Below, piece after piece: positions 28,353 to 36,534 of a stretch of DNA of 64,000 nt. The stretch comes from Isobaculum melis. GTDB lineage: Bacteria > Bacillota > Bacilli > Lactobacillales > Carnobacteriaceae. The first letter of the stretch is position 1. The number at the start of each line of letters is the position of its first letter. The translations under genes were made by a program, and so were the position numbers. The DNA lies in assembly GCF_900111355.1 (NCBI RefSeq), contig NZ_FOHA01000002.1:186001-250000 (forward strand), read 5' to 3'. The notes under the pieces were generated by a model, which saw only the letters and a list, made by a program, of their open reading frames with translations, had not been told where the DNA came from and did no database searches.

Positions 28353-29810
28353 TTACTTTATTTGCTTTCTAATATCTTCAATATTTTTCATTTTATGCTT
28401 CCAACACTCTTCAGATAAATCTACTGGGTATGGTTCTGGGTTCAAGTTACGCTTATATTCTTCCCATAAATCATGCAATCGTTGCCCAGAATAGGACTTG
28501 ATTGCTTTTAAGGTTGGTAAGTCATAAACTAATTTGCCATTTTCATAAATTGTTGTTAACAATGGTTCTGCCAGATAGTTTTTAACCGTTTTATTAATAT
28601 ACGTATGGACTGGATGAAACATATAAAGTTCGTCCTGTAAATCTGGTCGCTCACCCCAAAGTGTAATATAATCCCCTTCAGATTTACCATCATCAGCACT
28701 TGTAATACGCCATACTTGTTTTTTGCCTGGTGTCGATACTTTTTCTGCATTTCCAGAAAGCTTAATGCTATCCATCATTTCACCTTGTTCATTTTCAATA
28801 GAAACAAGTTTATAAACCGCACCTAATGCAGGTTGATCATAGGCTGTAATAAGTTTCGTTCCGACTCCCCAAACATCAATTTTGGCACCTTGCATTTTTA
28901 AGTTTAAAATGGTTTTTTCATCTAGGTCATTAGAAGCATAGATTTTCACATCTGGATAACCAGCTTCATCTAATTGCTGTCTCGCTCGTTTAGAAATGTA
29001 GGCCATATCCCCACTATCAATGCGAATACCAAGAAAATTAATTTGATCTTTCATTTCATTCGCAACTCGAATGGCACTAGGAATTCCAGATTTTAAGGTA
29101 TCATAGGTATCCACTAAAAAGACACAATCTTGATGTGTTTGGGCATAAGCTTTAAAGGCTTCATAATCATTGCGGTAAACCTGAACAAGTGAATGCGCAT
29201 GGGTCCCACTGACAGGAATACCAAATTTTTTACTAGCGCGTACATTACTTGTTGCATCAAATCCACCAATATAAGCTGCTCTAGTTCCCCAAATGGCTGC
29301 ATCCATCTCTTGTGCTCTACGTGTACCAAACTCTAAAATGGGATCATCCTGTACAACAAATTTCACTCTTGCTGCTTTAGTGGCAATTAGGGTTTGGTAA
29401 TTGACTATATTTAATAATGCTGTTTCAATCAATTGCGCTTGAGCAAGAGGTGCTTCAACTTGGATTAATGGCTCATTATTAAAAACCACTTCTCCTTCCT
29501 TCATGGAACGAATCGTCCCAGTAAATTTAAAGTCTTTCAAATACTTTAAAAAGGGTTCCGGATATTGTTGAACTTCTCTTAAATAAGCAATATCTGATTC
29601 TGTAAAATGAAGTTGTTCCATATAACGCACAATCCGTTCTAATCCAGCAAAAATAGCATAACCATTTTCAAATGGATTTTTACGAAAGTAAACTTCAAAA
29701 ACACTATTTAAATCTGCTTTCCCCAATTCCCAGTAAGTTTGCATCATATTTATTTGGTAAAGATCTGTGTGTAATGCCCAGCTATCATCCTGATAAATTG
29801 TATCGATCAT
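28353..29810 (-). CDS. pncB: nicotinate phosphoribosyltransferase
   Basis: A 485-residue enzyme that makes nicotinate mononucleotide from nicotinate and PRPP at the expense of ATP. Motifs visible are EFGTRRAQEMDAAIWG, the phosphorylated-His region SGTHAHSLVQ, and the PRPP site region GIRIDSGDMAYISK. The length is typical of the bacterial long PncB type. It is followed by nadE. It sits 24 bases after a glycosyltransferase gene on the same strand with no terminator between them. Confidence 0.95.
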   Translation of the reverse strand: MIDTIYQDDSWALHTDLYQINMMQTYWELGKADLNSVFEVYFRKNPFENGYAIFAGLERIVRYMEQLHFTESDIAYLREVQQYPEPFLKYLKDFKFTGTIRSMKEGEVVFNNEPLIQVEAPLAQAQLIETALLNIVNYQTLIATKAARVKFVVQDDPILEFGTRRAQEMDAAIWGTRAAYIGGFDATSNVRASKKFGIPVSGTHAHSLVQVYRNDYEAFKAYAQTHQDCVFLVDTYDTLKSGIPSAIRVANEMKDQINFLGIRIDSGDMAYISKRARQQLDEAGYPDVKIYASNDLDEKTILNLKMQGAKIDVWGVGTKLITAYDQPALGAVYKLVSIENEQGEMMDSIKLSGNAEKVSTPGKKQVWRITSADDGKSEGDYITLWGERPDLQDELYMFHPVHTYINKTVKNYLAEPLLTTIYENGKLVYDLPTLKAIKSYSGQRLHDLWEEYKRNLNPEPYPVDLSEECWKHKMKNIEDIRKQIK

Positions 29811-29834
29811 GCTACATTTCCTCCGCTTCTTAAC

Positions 29835-30722
29835 TTACAGCTTTCCTGTATATTTATTGGCTCCAGTTATTCCATCTTTAAAATACCCCATAAAGCGCCA
29901 ACCATTTTTCTTTGTAAAGCCACTTTTAATGGCAAATAGTAAAATATATGGATAAAAAATAAGACGATTTTTCAAGGTCCCATTACGCTTCATAAAAACA
30001 ATCAAATTGCGGTACATAAAGTATTCAGACAAACCAGATACTTTATTAATAGAAGCAGAGCCTTTATGAATAACTTTTGCATCAGCTACACAAAAAATAT
30101 CATACCCGGCCTTTTTAATGGTGACACACCATTCATTTTCTTCATAAAATAGAAAATAATTTTCAGGAATCATGCCTACTTCACGAATCACATCCGTTTT
30201 TAAGAGCATACAGGCACCACCAACATAATCACAAGGAATGACTTTGCCAGCAACTGCTTCTTCCTTTGCCTGATGATAAAGGCGTGTTACTTGTCCTTTA
30301 TTAAAATTAACAACTGAACCAGCTGACTCTAATACTTGTGCATCCTCATAGGTACAAATTCTTGGCCCTAAAACCCCGACTTTTCCATGCGTTTCTGCAT
30401 AATCAACGAGAATATCTAAAAAATCTGGTGCGACTAAGACATCATTATTTAAAATACAGATATATGCTGCCCCTTGATTCATTGCATAGTCAATACCTAC
30501 ATTATTTCCAGCGGCATAGCCTTGATTTTCTCCTGTTTGAATAAATGGATACTGTGGAAAATGCTCCTGTAGCACTTTTGCTGAATCATCCTTTGATAGA
30601 TTGTCTACCAAAACAATCTGATAGTTTGTATAATTTAAAGCTTCTATACTACGAACACAGTCGATTGTGTCTGATGCATTATTATAATTTAAAACGATAA
30701 AATAAACAGCTGGTTGGGTCAT
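29835..30722 (-). CDS. family 2 glycosyltransferase
   Basis: A 295-residue GT-A enzyme. The N-terminus YFIVLNYNNASDTIDCVRSI, the metal-binding ILNNDVLV and the EENEWCVTIKKAGYDIF region are characteristic of the rhamnosyltransferase-like GT2 subgroup (WcaA/RfbF type). It overlaps its upstream neighbour by 4 bases, so the two are translated together. Substrates are unknown; the cell makes dTDP-rhamnose from rml genes in this window, which would be one candidate donor. Confidence 0.9.
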   Translation of the reverse strand: MTQPAVYFIVLNYNNASDTIDCVRSIEALNYTNYQIVLVDNLSKDDSAKVLQEHFPQYPFIQTGENQGYAAGNNVGIDYAMNQGAAYICILNNDVLVAPDFLDILVDYAETHGKVGVLGPRICTYEDAQVLESAGSVVNFNKGQVTRLYHQAKEEAVAGKVIPCDYVGGACMLLKTDVIREVGMIPENYFLFYEENEWCVTIKKAGYDIFCVADAKVIHKGSASINKVSGLSEYFMYRNLIVFMKRNGTLKNRLIFYPYILLFAIKSGFTKKNGWRFMGYFKDGITGANKYTGKL

Positions 30723-31624
30723 GATTTTACTTCTCCTTCAGTGTAAACATTTTTTTGATGAAGCGCAGCAATTCTCTGTTTTAGTTTGCCTTTGATAATT
30801 GGCAGATGACATAGACATTGTACAGCTAGATAAGTCCATCTTGAATGTTTCTTGATGGCTTCAATTGTTTGTGGTTCTTTCGCAGGATTAAAGTAATGGA
30901 TAATGAGAAGTGTCACTTCGTTTTTCAATAAAGCTAAACTTCGCTCCGAGTGCTTTTCCTTCAAACACTGCTGCACATACAATTCATATTCACTCATTAA
31001 AGTAGTTTGTGACATGGTATTGTTGCCATGAACAAATACAGTTCCTGCAATTTCAGTCGTGTTAAAGTAGATTTTTTTCTTTAATAAAGCATCCACCCAA
31101 AATAACCAATCCTCACAATATTCCATTCCTAAGGTAAAAGTAGCCGCGACCTTTGCTCTAAACACCAAAGAGTGAATGGGGAAAATATTATGTGCCAACA
31201 GTTCATTTTCAAAACAATACTTAGGAAAAATCTCCTTTAAGGTTTCTCCGCTTTCATCTGATAAATATAAAATACCATGACAATACGCATCATAGTCTAA
31301 ATGTTGTTCTAAAAAAGTGACACTATCTAAAATTTTATGTGAAAATAAAGTATCATCCGCATCTAAAAACTGTAAATATTCACCTGTTGCAGCCGCTAAT
31401 CCTGTATTCCTCGCCAAAGAACGACCCTTCTCTTCAAGTCGAATATATCTGACACGCTTATCTTGGATTCCAGTTACCACTTTTTGGGTTTCATCCGTTG
31501 ATTGATTATCTATGACAATGACTTCGATTGCTGCATAAGTTTGTTGTAAGCAAGATTCAATTGCACGTTCAATCGTATCTGCACCATTATAAACAGGAAT
31601 AATAATCGAAACAGTTTTCTCCAT
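30719..31624 (-). CDS. family 2 glycosyltransferase
   Basis: A 301-residue GT-A glycosyltransferase with SIIIPVYNGADTIERAIESC at the N-terminus and FLDADDTLF as the metal-binding site. The start at 31624 (MEKTVSI) has GAGG 8 bases upstream, where the in-frame GTG at 31633 is part of that site. It is the first gene of a unit that continues with another GT2, pncB and nadE. Acceptor and donor sugars cannot be read from sequence. Confidence 0.9.
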   Translation of the reverse strand: MEKTVSIIIPVYNGADTIERAIESCLQQTYAAIEVIVIDNQSTDETQKVVTGIQDKRVRYIRLEEKGRSLARNTGLAAATGEYLQFLDADDTLFSHKILDSVTFLEQHLDYDAYCHGILYLSDESGETLKEIFPKYCFENELLAHNIFPIHSLVFRAKVAATFTLGMEYCEDWLFWVDALLKKKIYFNTTEIAGTVFVHGNNTMSQTTLMSEYELYVQQCLKEKHSERSLALLKNEVTLLIIHYFNPAKEPQTIEAIKKHSRWTYLAVQCLCHLPIIKGKLKQRIAALHQKNVYTEGEVKS

Positions 31625-31659
31625 TCTGTACACCTCGTCTTCAAAAAATACTCCCGCCT

Positions 31660-31668
31660 ATTATACCA
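31660..31668 (-). promoter_or_regulatory. extended -10 promoter of the GT-GT-pncB-nadE unit
   Basis: TGGTATAAT on the minus strand gives an extended -10 (TATAAT at 31660-31665), 35 bases before the first GT start. The -35 is weak. Confidence 0.55.
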
Positions 31669-31822
31669 TGGAACATGATTATCTTTCTAAAAAAAACTTA
31701 AAAATAATATTTTAAACAGAATCGCCGTTTAAACTTAGCATATATCTAAAAAAATCAGACTTTATCATTATTTCTAGACACATCTTGCTTAATATTAAAT
31801 CTTCATTTTAATCTCATAACAT

Positions 31823-31868
31823 AAATCCTACTGTAACAGGATTTGTTTTTCCTGAACCAACGAACAGG
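31823..31868 (+). other. hairpins upstream of the FucNAc operon
   Basis: AAATCCT (31823-31829) pairs with AGGATTT (31838-31844), followed by GTTTTT, a small terminator-like stem on the plus strand. CCTG (31851-31854) can pair with CAGG either upstream (31837-31840) or downstream (31865-31868). The 363-base gap 31625-31987 also holds promoters for both flanking genes; the remainder is plain AT-rich sequence. Confidence 0.3.
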
Positions 31869-31909
31869 AGACATGAAAGATTAGTATAGATTATTTGCTC
31901 AAAAAACGG

Positions 31910-31915
31910 TATAAT
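31910..31915 (+). promoter_or_regulatory. candidate -10 of the FucNAc operon
   Basis: A perfect TATAAT 73 bases before the WbuB-like gene. The -35 at 17 bp (TAGATT) is weak. Confidence 0.45.
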
Positions 31916-31987
31916 GCTAATTAGTTGAATAATTCATTCTACTCGATAGAAACACATGCTATATATAATGTTATGGGGTCTTATTTC

Positions 31988-33211
31988 ATGAAAATATTAG
32001 TTGTTAGTCAAAATTTCTATCCTGATAATTTTAAGATAAATGATGTTGTGAAAGAATTTACCTTAAGAGGACACGAGGTTACCGTGTTAACAGGATTAGG
32101 AGGCTATACTACAGGGAAGTTAAGTTCTCGGTATAAGCTGTTTAAAAATAGAAAAGAAGTTTGGAATCATGTAAATATTCGTAGGGTTCGAACTATTACA
32201 CGTCGAAAAGGTCCTATTTTCCGCTCATTAAATTATTTTTCATTTACATTTTTTGGAAGTATTTGGGCACTCCTAAATAGGGAACATTTCGATGTTATTT
32301 ATGTTTATCAACTTTCACCAGTCACAATGGCTTATCCAGCTTTAATTGCTGCTAAGAAAAGAAAGATTCCTATTTTACTCTACTGTCTTGATATTTGGCC
32401 TGAATCGGTTAAAGCAATGAGGTTAAAAGAAGGAACCTTTATTTATTCACTGATTCATAAAATCAGTCGCTATCTTTATCGCAAATCACATCGAATTGCG
32501 GTCAGTTCACAATCATTTATGGAATACTTGCATACTGTGAACCAGGTTCCTTATGAAAAAATGGATTATATCCCACAATATGCCAATGATTCTAGCCTTG
32601 CTATCCAGGAACAGGAGCGGGCAGAAACTAGGTTTGTTTTTACTGGGAATATTGGGTATGTCCAAGATGTTGAAACCATTCTGTTAGCAGTATCTAAGGT
32701 TGATCCAGCCTTCTCTTTAAAAGTGGATATTGTTGGTAATGGTTCGGCTTTGGCAGACTGCGAAAAGCTGGCTGATCAATTATCTTTAAATGATAGAGTG
32801 ATCTTTCACGGCAGACAGCCTGCTGAAAAAATGCATGAGTACTATCAAGATGCTGATGCTTGTCTATTAACACTTAAGAATCAAAATAAAATTGGGTTAA
32901 CCATTCCAGCTAAGCTTCAAGGCTATATGGTTGCGGGTAAACCCATTATTGCTGCAATTGATGGTGATGCTAAAGTGATTATTCATGATGCGAATTGTGG
33001 TATTTGCGTTCCAGCGAGTCAAGCTGAAGCTTTAGCACAAGCCATGGTTGATTTTATGAATCTAACACATCAAGAGCAACTGGCTTTTGGTAAAAATGCT
33101 AGAGCTTACTATGAGTCACATTTTACAGAAGCACAATTTATTGATAAAACTTTGCAAGAATTAGAATCATTAGATGTATTAAAAAAGGAGCGTTCAAACA
33201 ATGAACAATAG
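31988..33211 (+). CDS. family 4 glycosyltransferase, WbuB-like (putative L-FucNAc transferase)
   Basis: A 407-residue GT-B enzyme. It opens with KILVVSQNFYPDNFKINDVV and has the nucleotide-sugar-binding C-terminal motif GLTIPAKLQGYMVAGKPIIA. The same N-terminal signature and gene order (GT with three UDP-L-FucNAc genes) is seen in WbuB of E. coli O26 and related loci, where WbuB adds L-FucNAc. The ATG at 31988 is chosen because the fold begins there; in-frame TTG and ATG codons upstream would add an unrelated tail. It overlaps capE by 11 bases. The donor sugar is inferred from neighbours. Confidence 0.87.
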   Translation: MKILVVSQNFYPDNFKINDVVKEFTLRGHEVTVLTGLGGYTTGKLSSRYKLFKNRKEVWNHVNIRRVRTITRRKGPIFRSLNYFSFTFFGSIWALLNREHFDVIYVYQLSPVTMAYPALIAAKKRKIPILLYCLDIWPESVKAMRLKEGTFIYSLIHKISRYLYRKSHRIAVSSQSFMEYLHTVNQVPYEKMDYIPQYANDSSLAIQEQERAETRFVFTGNIGYVQDVETILLAVSKVDPAFSLKVDIVGNGSALADCEKLADQLSLNDRVIFHGRQPAEKMHEYYQDADACLLTLKNQNKIGLTIPAKLQGYMVAGKPIIAAIDGDAKVIIHDANCGICVPASQAEALAQAMVDFMNLTHQEQLAFGKNARAYYESHFTEAQFIDKTLQELESLDVLKKERSNNEQ

Positions 33212-34235
33212 TATTTTCACTGGCAAGACTTTATTAATTACGGGAGGAACTGGATCATTTGGTAATGCCGTTTTAAATCGCTTTTTAGAGAGTGATATTG
33301 CAGAAATTCGTATTTTTTCACGTGATGAAAAGAAACAAGATGATATGCGTAAAAAATATATGAATAGTAAATTAAAATTTTTCATTGGGGACGTTCGTGA
33401 TATTAATAGTATTCGTCCAGCGATGGCCGGCGTAGACTTTGTCTTCCATTCAGCAGCACTTAAGCAAGTACCATCTTGTGAGTTTTTCCCAATGGAAGCT
33501 GTGAAAACCAATGTTTTAGGAACAGACAATGTCTTAACTGCAGCTATTGAATGTGGTGTCAAAAAAGTCATTTGTCTTTCAACAGATAAAGCGGCTTACC
33601 CGATTAATGCAATGGGCACTTCAAAAGCAATGATGGAGAAAGTCTTTGTTGCGAAATCAAGAAATATTGATCCTGAAAAAACATTAATTTGTGGGACACG
33701 TTATGGGAATGTAATGGCTTCTCGTGGTAGTGTCATTCCATTGTTTATTCATCAGTTAAAAACAGGAAACCCAATTACTGTTACAGAGGGTTCAATGACG
33801 CGCTTTATGATGAGCTTAGAAGAAGCAGTTGATCTTGTTTTGTTTGCATTTAATCATGCGGAACAAGGCGATATCATGGTTCAAAAAGCACCAGCTGCAA
33901 CCATTGATACTTTGGTAGCTGCTTTACAAGAAATTTTTAAAACCAATATTCCTGTTGAAGTGATTGGCATTAGACATGGTGAAAAACTCTATGAAACCTT
34001 ATTAACAACCGAAGAAGCAGCACAAGCTGTGGATATGGGCGATTTTTATCGTGTCCCTTCTGATAAACGTGATTTAAATTATGGTAAATTCTATGAAGAA
34101 GGCAATACTGAAGCGGCTTTAATTGATGAATATAACTCTAATAATACTGCTCGCTTAAGCAAGGATGAATTAATTGAAGTCTTATTAAAACTTGACTATA
34201 TTCAAAAAGAACTTGTTGCTTGGGGGCTAGCCTAA
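33201..34235 (+). CDS. capE: UDP-GlcNAc 4,6-dehydratase/5-epimerase CapE
   Basis: A 344-residue soluble short-chain dehydrogenase of the CapE/WbjB/FnlA type, which takes UDP-GlcNAc to the 4-keto-6-deoxy L-arabino sugar, first step to UDP-L-FucNAc. Visible are the NAD(P) site GGTGSFGNAVL, LSTDKAAYPINAMGTSKAMMEK (Met in place of the usual Tyr, as in this subfamily) and GTRYGNVMASRGSVIPLF. AAAGGAG precedes the ATG. It abuts capF with the TAATG stop-start overlap. Confidence 0.94.
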   Translation: MNNSIFTGKTLLITGGTGSFGNAVLNRFLESDIAEIRIFSRDEKKQDDMRKKYMNSKLKFFIGDVRDINSIRPAMAGVDFVFHSAALKQVPSCEFFPMEAVKTNVLGTDNVLTAAIECGVKKVICLSTDKAAYPINAMGTSKAMMEKVFVAKSRNIDPEKTLICGTRYGNVMASRGSVIPLFIHQLKTGNPITVTEGSMTRFMMSLEEAVDLVLFAFNHAEQGDIMVQKAPAATIDTLVAALQEIFKTNIPVEVIGIRHGEKLYETLLTTEEAAQAVDMGDFYRVPSDKRDLNYGKFYEEGNTEAALIDEYNSNNTARLSKDELIEVLLKLDYIQKELVAWGLA

Positions 34236-35344
34236 TGAATATTCTTGTGACTGGTTCAAATGGTTTTTTAGGAAGAAATTTAGTTGCTCAATTGCAGAAT
34301 GAAGGCTTTCAAAATATTCAAACTTATAATAAAGAAAATACAATCGATGAATTAGAACAAATGACTAAAACCTGTGATTTTGTTTTTCATTTAGCGGGTG
34401 TGAATCGTCCAAAAAATGAACAAGAATTTTTTGATGGCAATGCAGATTTAACAGCACAATTGATTCAATTATTAGAAAAAAATCAGCGCTGTGTTCCAAT
34501 CGTGCTCTCTTCTTCTATTCAAGCAGCTTTAGAGAATCCTTATGGTCAAAGTAAACGTCAAGCTGAGGATGCTGTTTTTGCTTATGCTGAACGCAATCAA
34601 GTAAAGAGCTATGTATTTAGATTGAAAAATTTATTTGGTAAATGGAGTCGTCCTAATTACAATAGTGTTGTTGCGACCTTCTGTTATAACATTTCAAGAG
34701 ATTTGCCAATTACAATTAACAATCCTGATGCTGAAATTCCCCTCTCTTATGTTGATGATGTGGTTGCAACTTTTGTGGAAACGATGAAAAATACGCCTGA
34801 GTTAGAAGATAAATTTGCAGTTGTATCAGTTGATTACACCATTACAGTTGGAGAGCTAGCTAAAAAGATTACAGCCTTTAACGATAATCGCCAAACATTG
34901 GTGATGCCATCTTTGAAATCAACATTTGATCGCGCTTTATATGCAACTTATCTTTCTTATTTAGCAGATGATAACTTCTCTTATTTCCTAAAGCAAAATG
35001 TAGATGATCGTGGTTGGTTAGCAGAATTTATCAAATCTGAGGACAACGGCCAAATCTTTATTTCAACGACTAAACCAGGAATTACTCGAGGAAATCATTG
35101 GCATCATACAAAGGTAGAAAAATTCTTAGTGATTAAAGGAACGGGTGAAATTAAATTCAGACGTATTTTTGATAATGACATTCTTGTCTACCCTGTTTCT
35201 GGTGATCAGCTTGAGGTTGTTGATATTCCAGCAGGCTACACTCATAGCATTACAAATACTGGTGATGAAGATATGATTACACTATTCTGGGCGTGCGAGA
35301 TGTTTGATCCTAATCATCCAGATACTTACTATGTGGAGGTATAA
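34235..35344 (+). CDS. capF: UDP-sugar 3-epimerase/4-reductase CapF (SDR plus cupin)
   Basis: A 369-residue bifunctional enzyme, the same length as Staphylococcus aureus CapF. The N-terminal SDR half (about 1-245, VTGSNGFLGRNLV, with SSIQAALENPYGQSKRQAE) reduces the 4-keto group and the C-terminal cupin (about 250-369, KPGITRGNHWHHTKVEKF with zinc-binding His) epimerises C3. It makes the second intermediate to UDP-L-FucNAc. The start is the ATG whose A is the last base of the capE stop; the in-frame TTG-type start 15 bases earlier lies in capE. Confidence 0.95.
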   Translation: MNILVTGSNGFLGRNLVAQLQNEGFQNIQTYNKENTIDELEQMTKTCDFVFHLAGVNRPKNEQEFFDGNADLTAQLIQLLEKNQRCVPIVLSSSIQAALENPYGQSKRQAEDAVFAYAERNQVKSYVFRLKNLFGKWSRPNYNSVVATFCYNISRDLPITINNPDAEIPLSYVDDVVATFVETMKNTPELEDKFAVVSVDYTITVGELAKKITAFNDNRQTLVMPSLKSTFDRALYATYLSYLADDNFSYFLKQNVDDRGWLAEFIKSEDNGQIFISTTKPGITRGNHWHHTKVEKFLVIKGTGEIKFRRIFDNDILVYPVSGDQLEVVDIPAGYTHSITNTGDEDMITLFWACEMFDPNHPDTYYVEV

Positions 35345-35347
35345 ACT

Positions 35348-36472
35348 TTGAAAAAATTAAAATTAATGACGATTATTGGTACAAGACCTGAAATTATTCG
35401 TTTATCATCAACCATTAAAGCTTGTGATAAATATTTTGACCATGTTCTTGTACACACTGGACAAAACTGGGACTACACCTTAAATCAAGTTTTCTTTGAT
35501 GATTTAGGTTTACGTCAACCAGATTATTTCTTAGAAAGTGTTGGCACAACATTAGGCGATACAATGGGCAATATTATTGCGAAGTCTTTTGAGGTCATGA
35601 CGAAAGAAGCACCTGATGCTTTATTAGTTTTAGGTGATACAAACTCTGCGCTCTCAGCAATTAGTGCAAAACGCTTAAAAATTCCAATTTTCCATATGGA
35701 AGCTGGAAATAGATGTTTTGATCAGAATGTTCCTGAAGAAATTAATCGTAAGATTGTGGATCATATTAGTGATATTAACTTACCTTATACCGAGCATTCA
35801 AGAAGATATCTTTTATCTGAAGGCTTTAAAAAAGAGCATATCTATGTAACAGGCTCTCCTATTCAAGAAGTCTTAAGAGATCATATGGATGGTATTAATC
35901 AAAGCAAGATTTTAGATGAGTTATCATTAGAATCTGGAAAATATATGATTGTTTCAGCTCATCGTGAAGAAAATATTGATCATGAAGAAAACTTTATTTC
36001 ATTAATGGAATCATTGAATAAAATTGCTGAAACCTACCAAGTTCCTTTAATTTATTCAACACATCCAAGAAGTATGAAATATATTGAAAGTCGTAATTTT
36101 GAGTTTCATCCATTAGTCAAAGTATTGAAACCATTTGGCTTCCTTGACTATAATCAATTACAAAAAAATGCATTATGTGTGCTTTCTGATAGTGGTACGC
36201 TTTCTGAAGAAAGTGCCATGCTAGGATTTACTGGTGTGCTACTTAGAACTTCTACTGAGCGTCCAGAAGTCTTAGATAAGGGCAGTGTCGTGGTAGCTGG
36301 TATCAAAGCTGAAGATGTTGAGCAAGCGATTGAATTAGCGATTGAAATGGCTAAAAACAAAGAAGAAGTTGTTCTTGCACCAGATTATCAAGATACAAAT
36401 GTATCGGTTAAAATTGTTAAGATTATTCAAAGTTATACAAAAATTATCAATCAATTTACTTGGCGTAAATAA
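35348..36472 (+). CDS. capG: UDP-N-acetyl-L-talosamine 2-epimerase CapG
   Basis: A 374-residue non-hydrolysing 2-epimerase of the WecB fold, again the length of S. aureus CapG; it yields UDP-L-FucNAc. Motifs are TIIGTRPEIIRLS, HTGQNWDYTLNQVFF, HMEAGNRCFDQNVPEEINRKIVD and VSAHREENID. It starts with TTG at 35348, with GGAGG 7 bases upstream inside the end of capF. It closes the cassette and ends at a strong bidirectional terminator. Confidence 0.95.
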   Translation: MKKLKLMTIIGTRPEIIRLSSTIKACDKYFDHVLVHTGQNWDYTLNQVFFDDLGLRQPDYFLESVGTTLGDTMGNIIAKSFEVMTKEAPDALLVLGDTNSALSAISAKRLKIPIFHMEAGNRCFDQNVPEEINRKIVDHISDINLPYTEHSRRYLLSEGFKKEHIYVTGSPIQEVLRDHMDGINQSKILDELSLESGKYMIVSAHREENIDHEENFISLMESLNKIAETYQVPLIYSTHPRSMKYIESRNFEFHPLVKVLKPFGFLDYNQLQKNALCVLSDSGTLSEESAMLGFTGVLLRTSTERPEVLDKGSVVVAGIKAEDVEQAIELAIEMAKNKEEVVLAPDYQDTNVSVKIVKIIQSYTKIINQFTWRK

Positions 36473-36476
36473 ATTT

Positions 36477-36517
36477 AAAAGGTTCAGCTTAATCGTTAGG
36501 ATTAAGCTGAACCTTTT
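36477..36517. terminator. convergent bidirectional terminator (capG / GT-C gene)
   Basis: Arms 36477-36494 and 36500-36517 are perfectly complementary over 18 bp with a 5-base loop and flanking A and T runs. Confidence 0.92.
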
Positions 36518-36534
36518 TTAGCCCAAAAATAATT

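Noticed and set aside
33194-33571. 125-codon minus-strand frame opposite capE
   Set aside because: It overlaps a complete conserved gene on the other strand and shows no recognisable domain or ribosome site.
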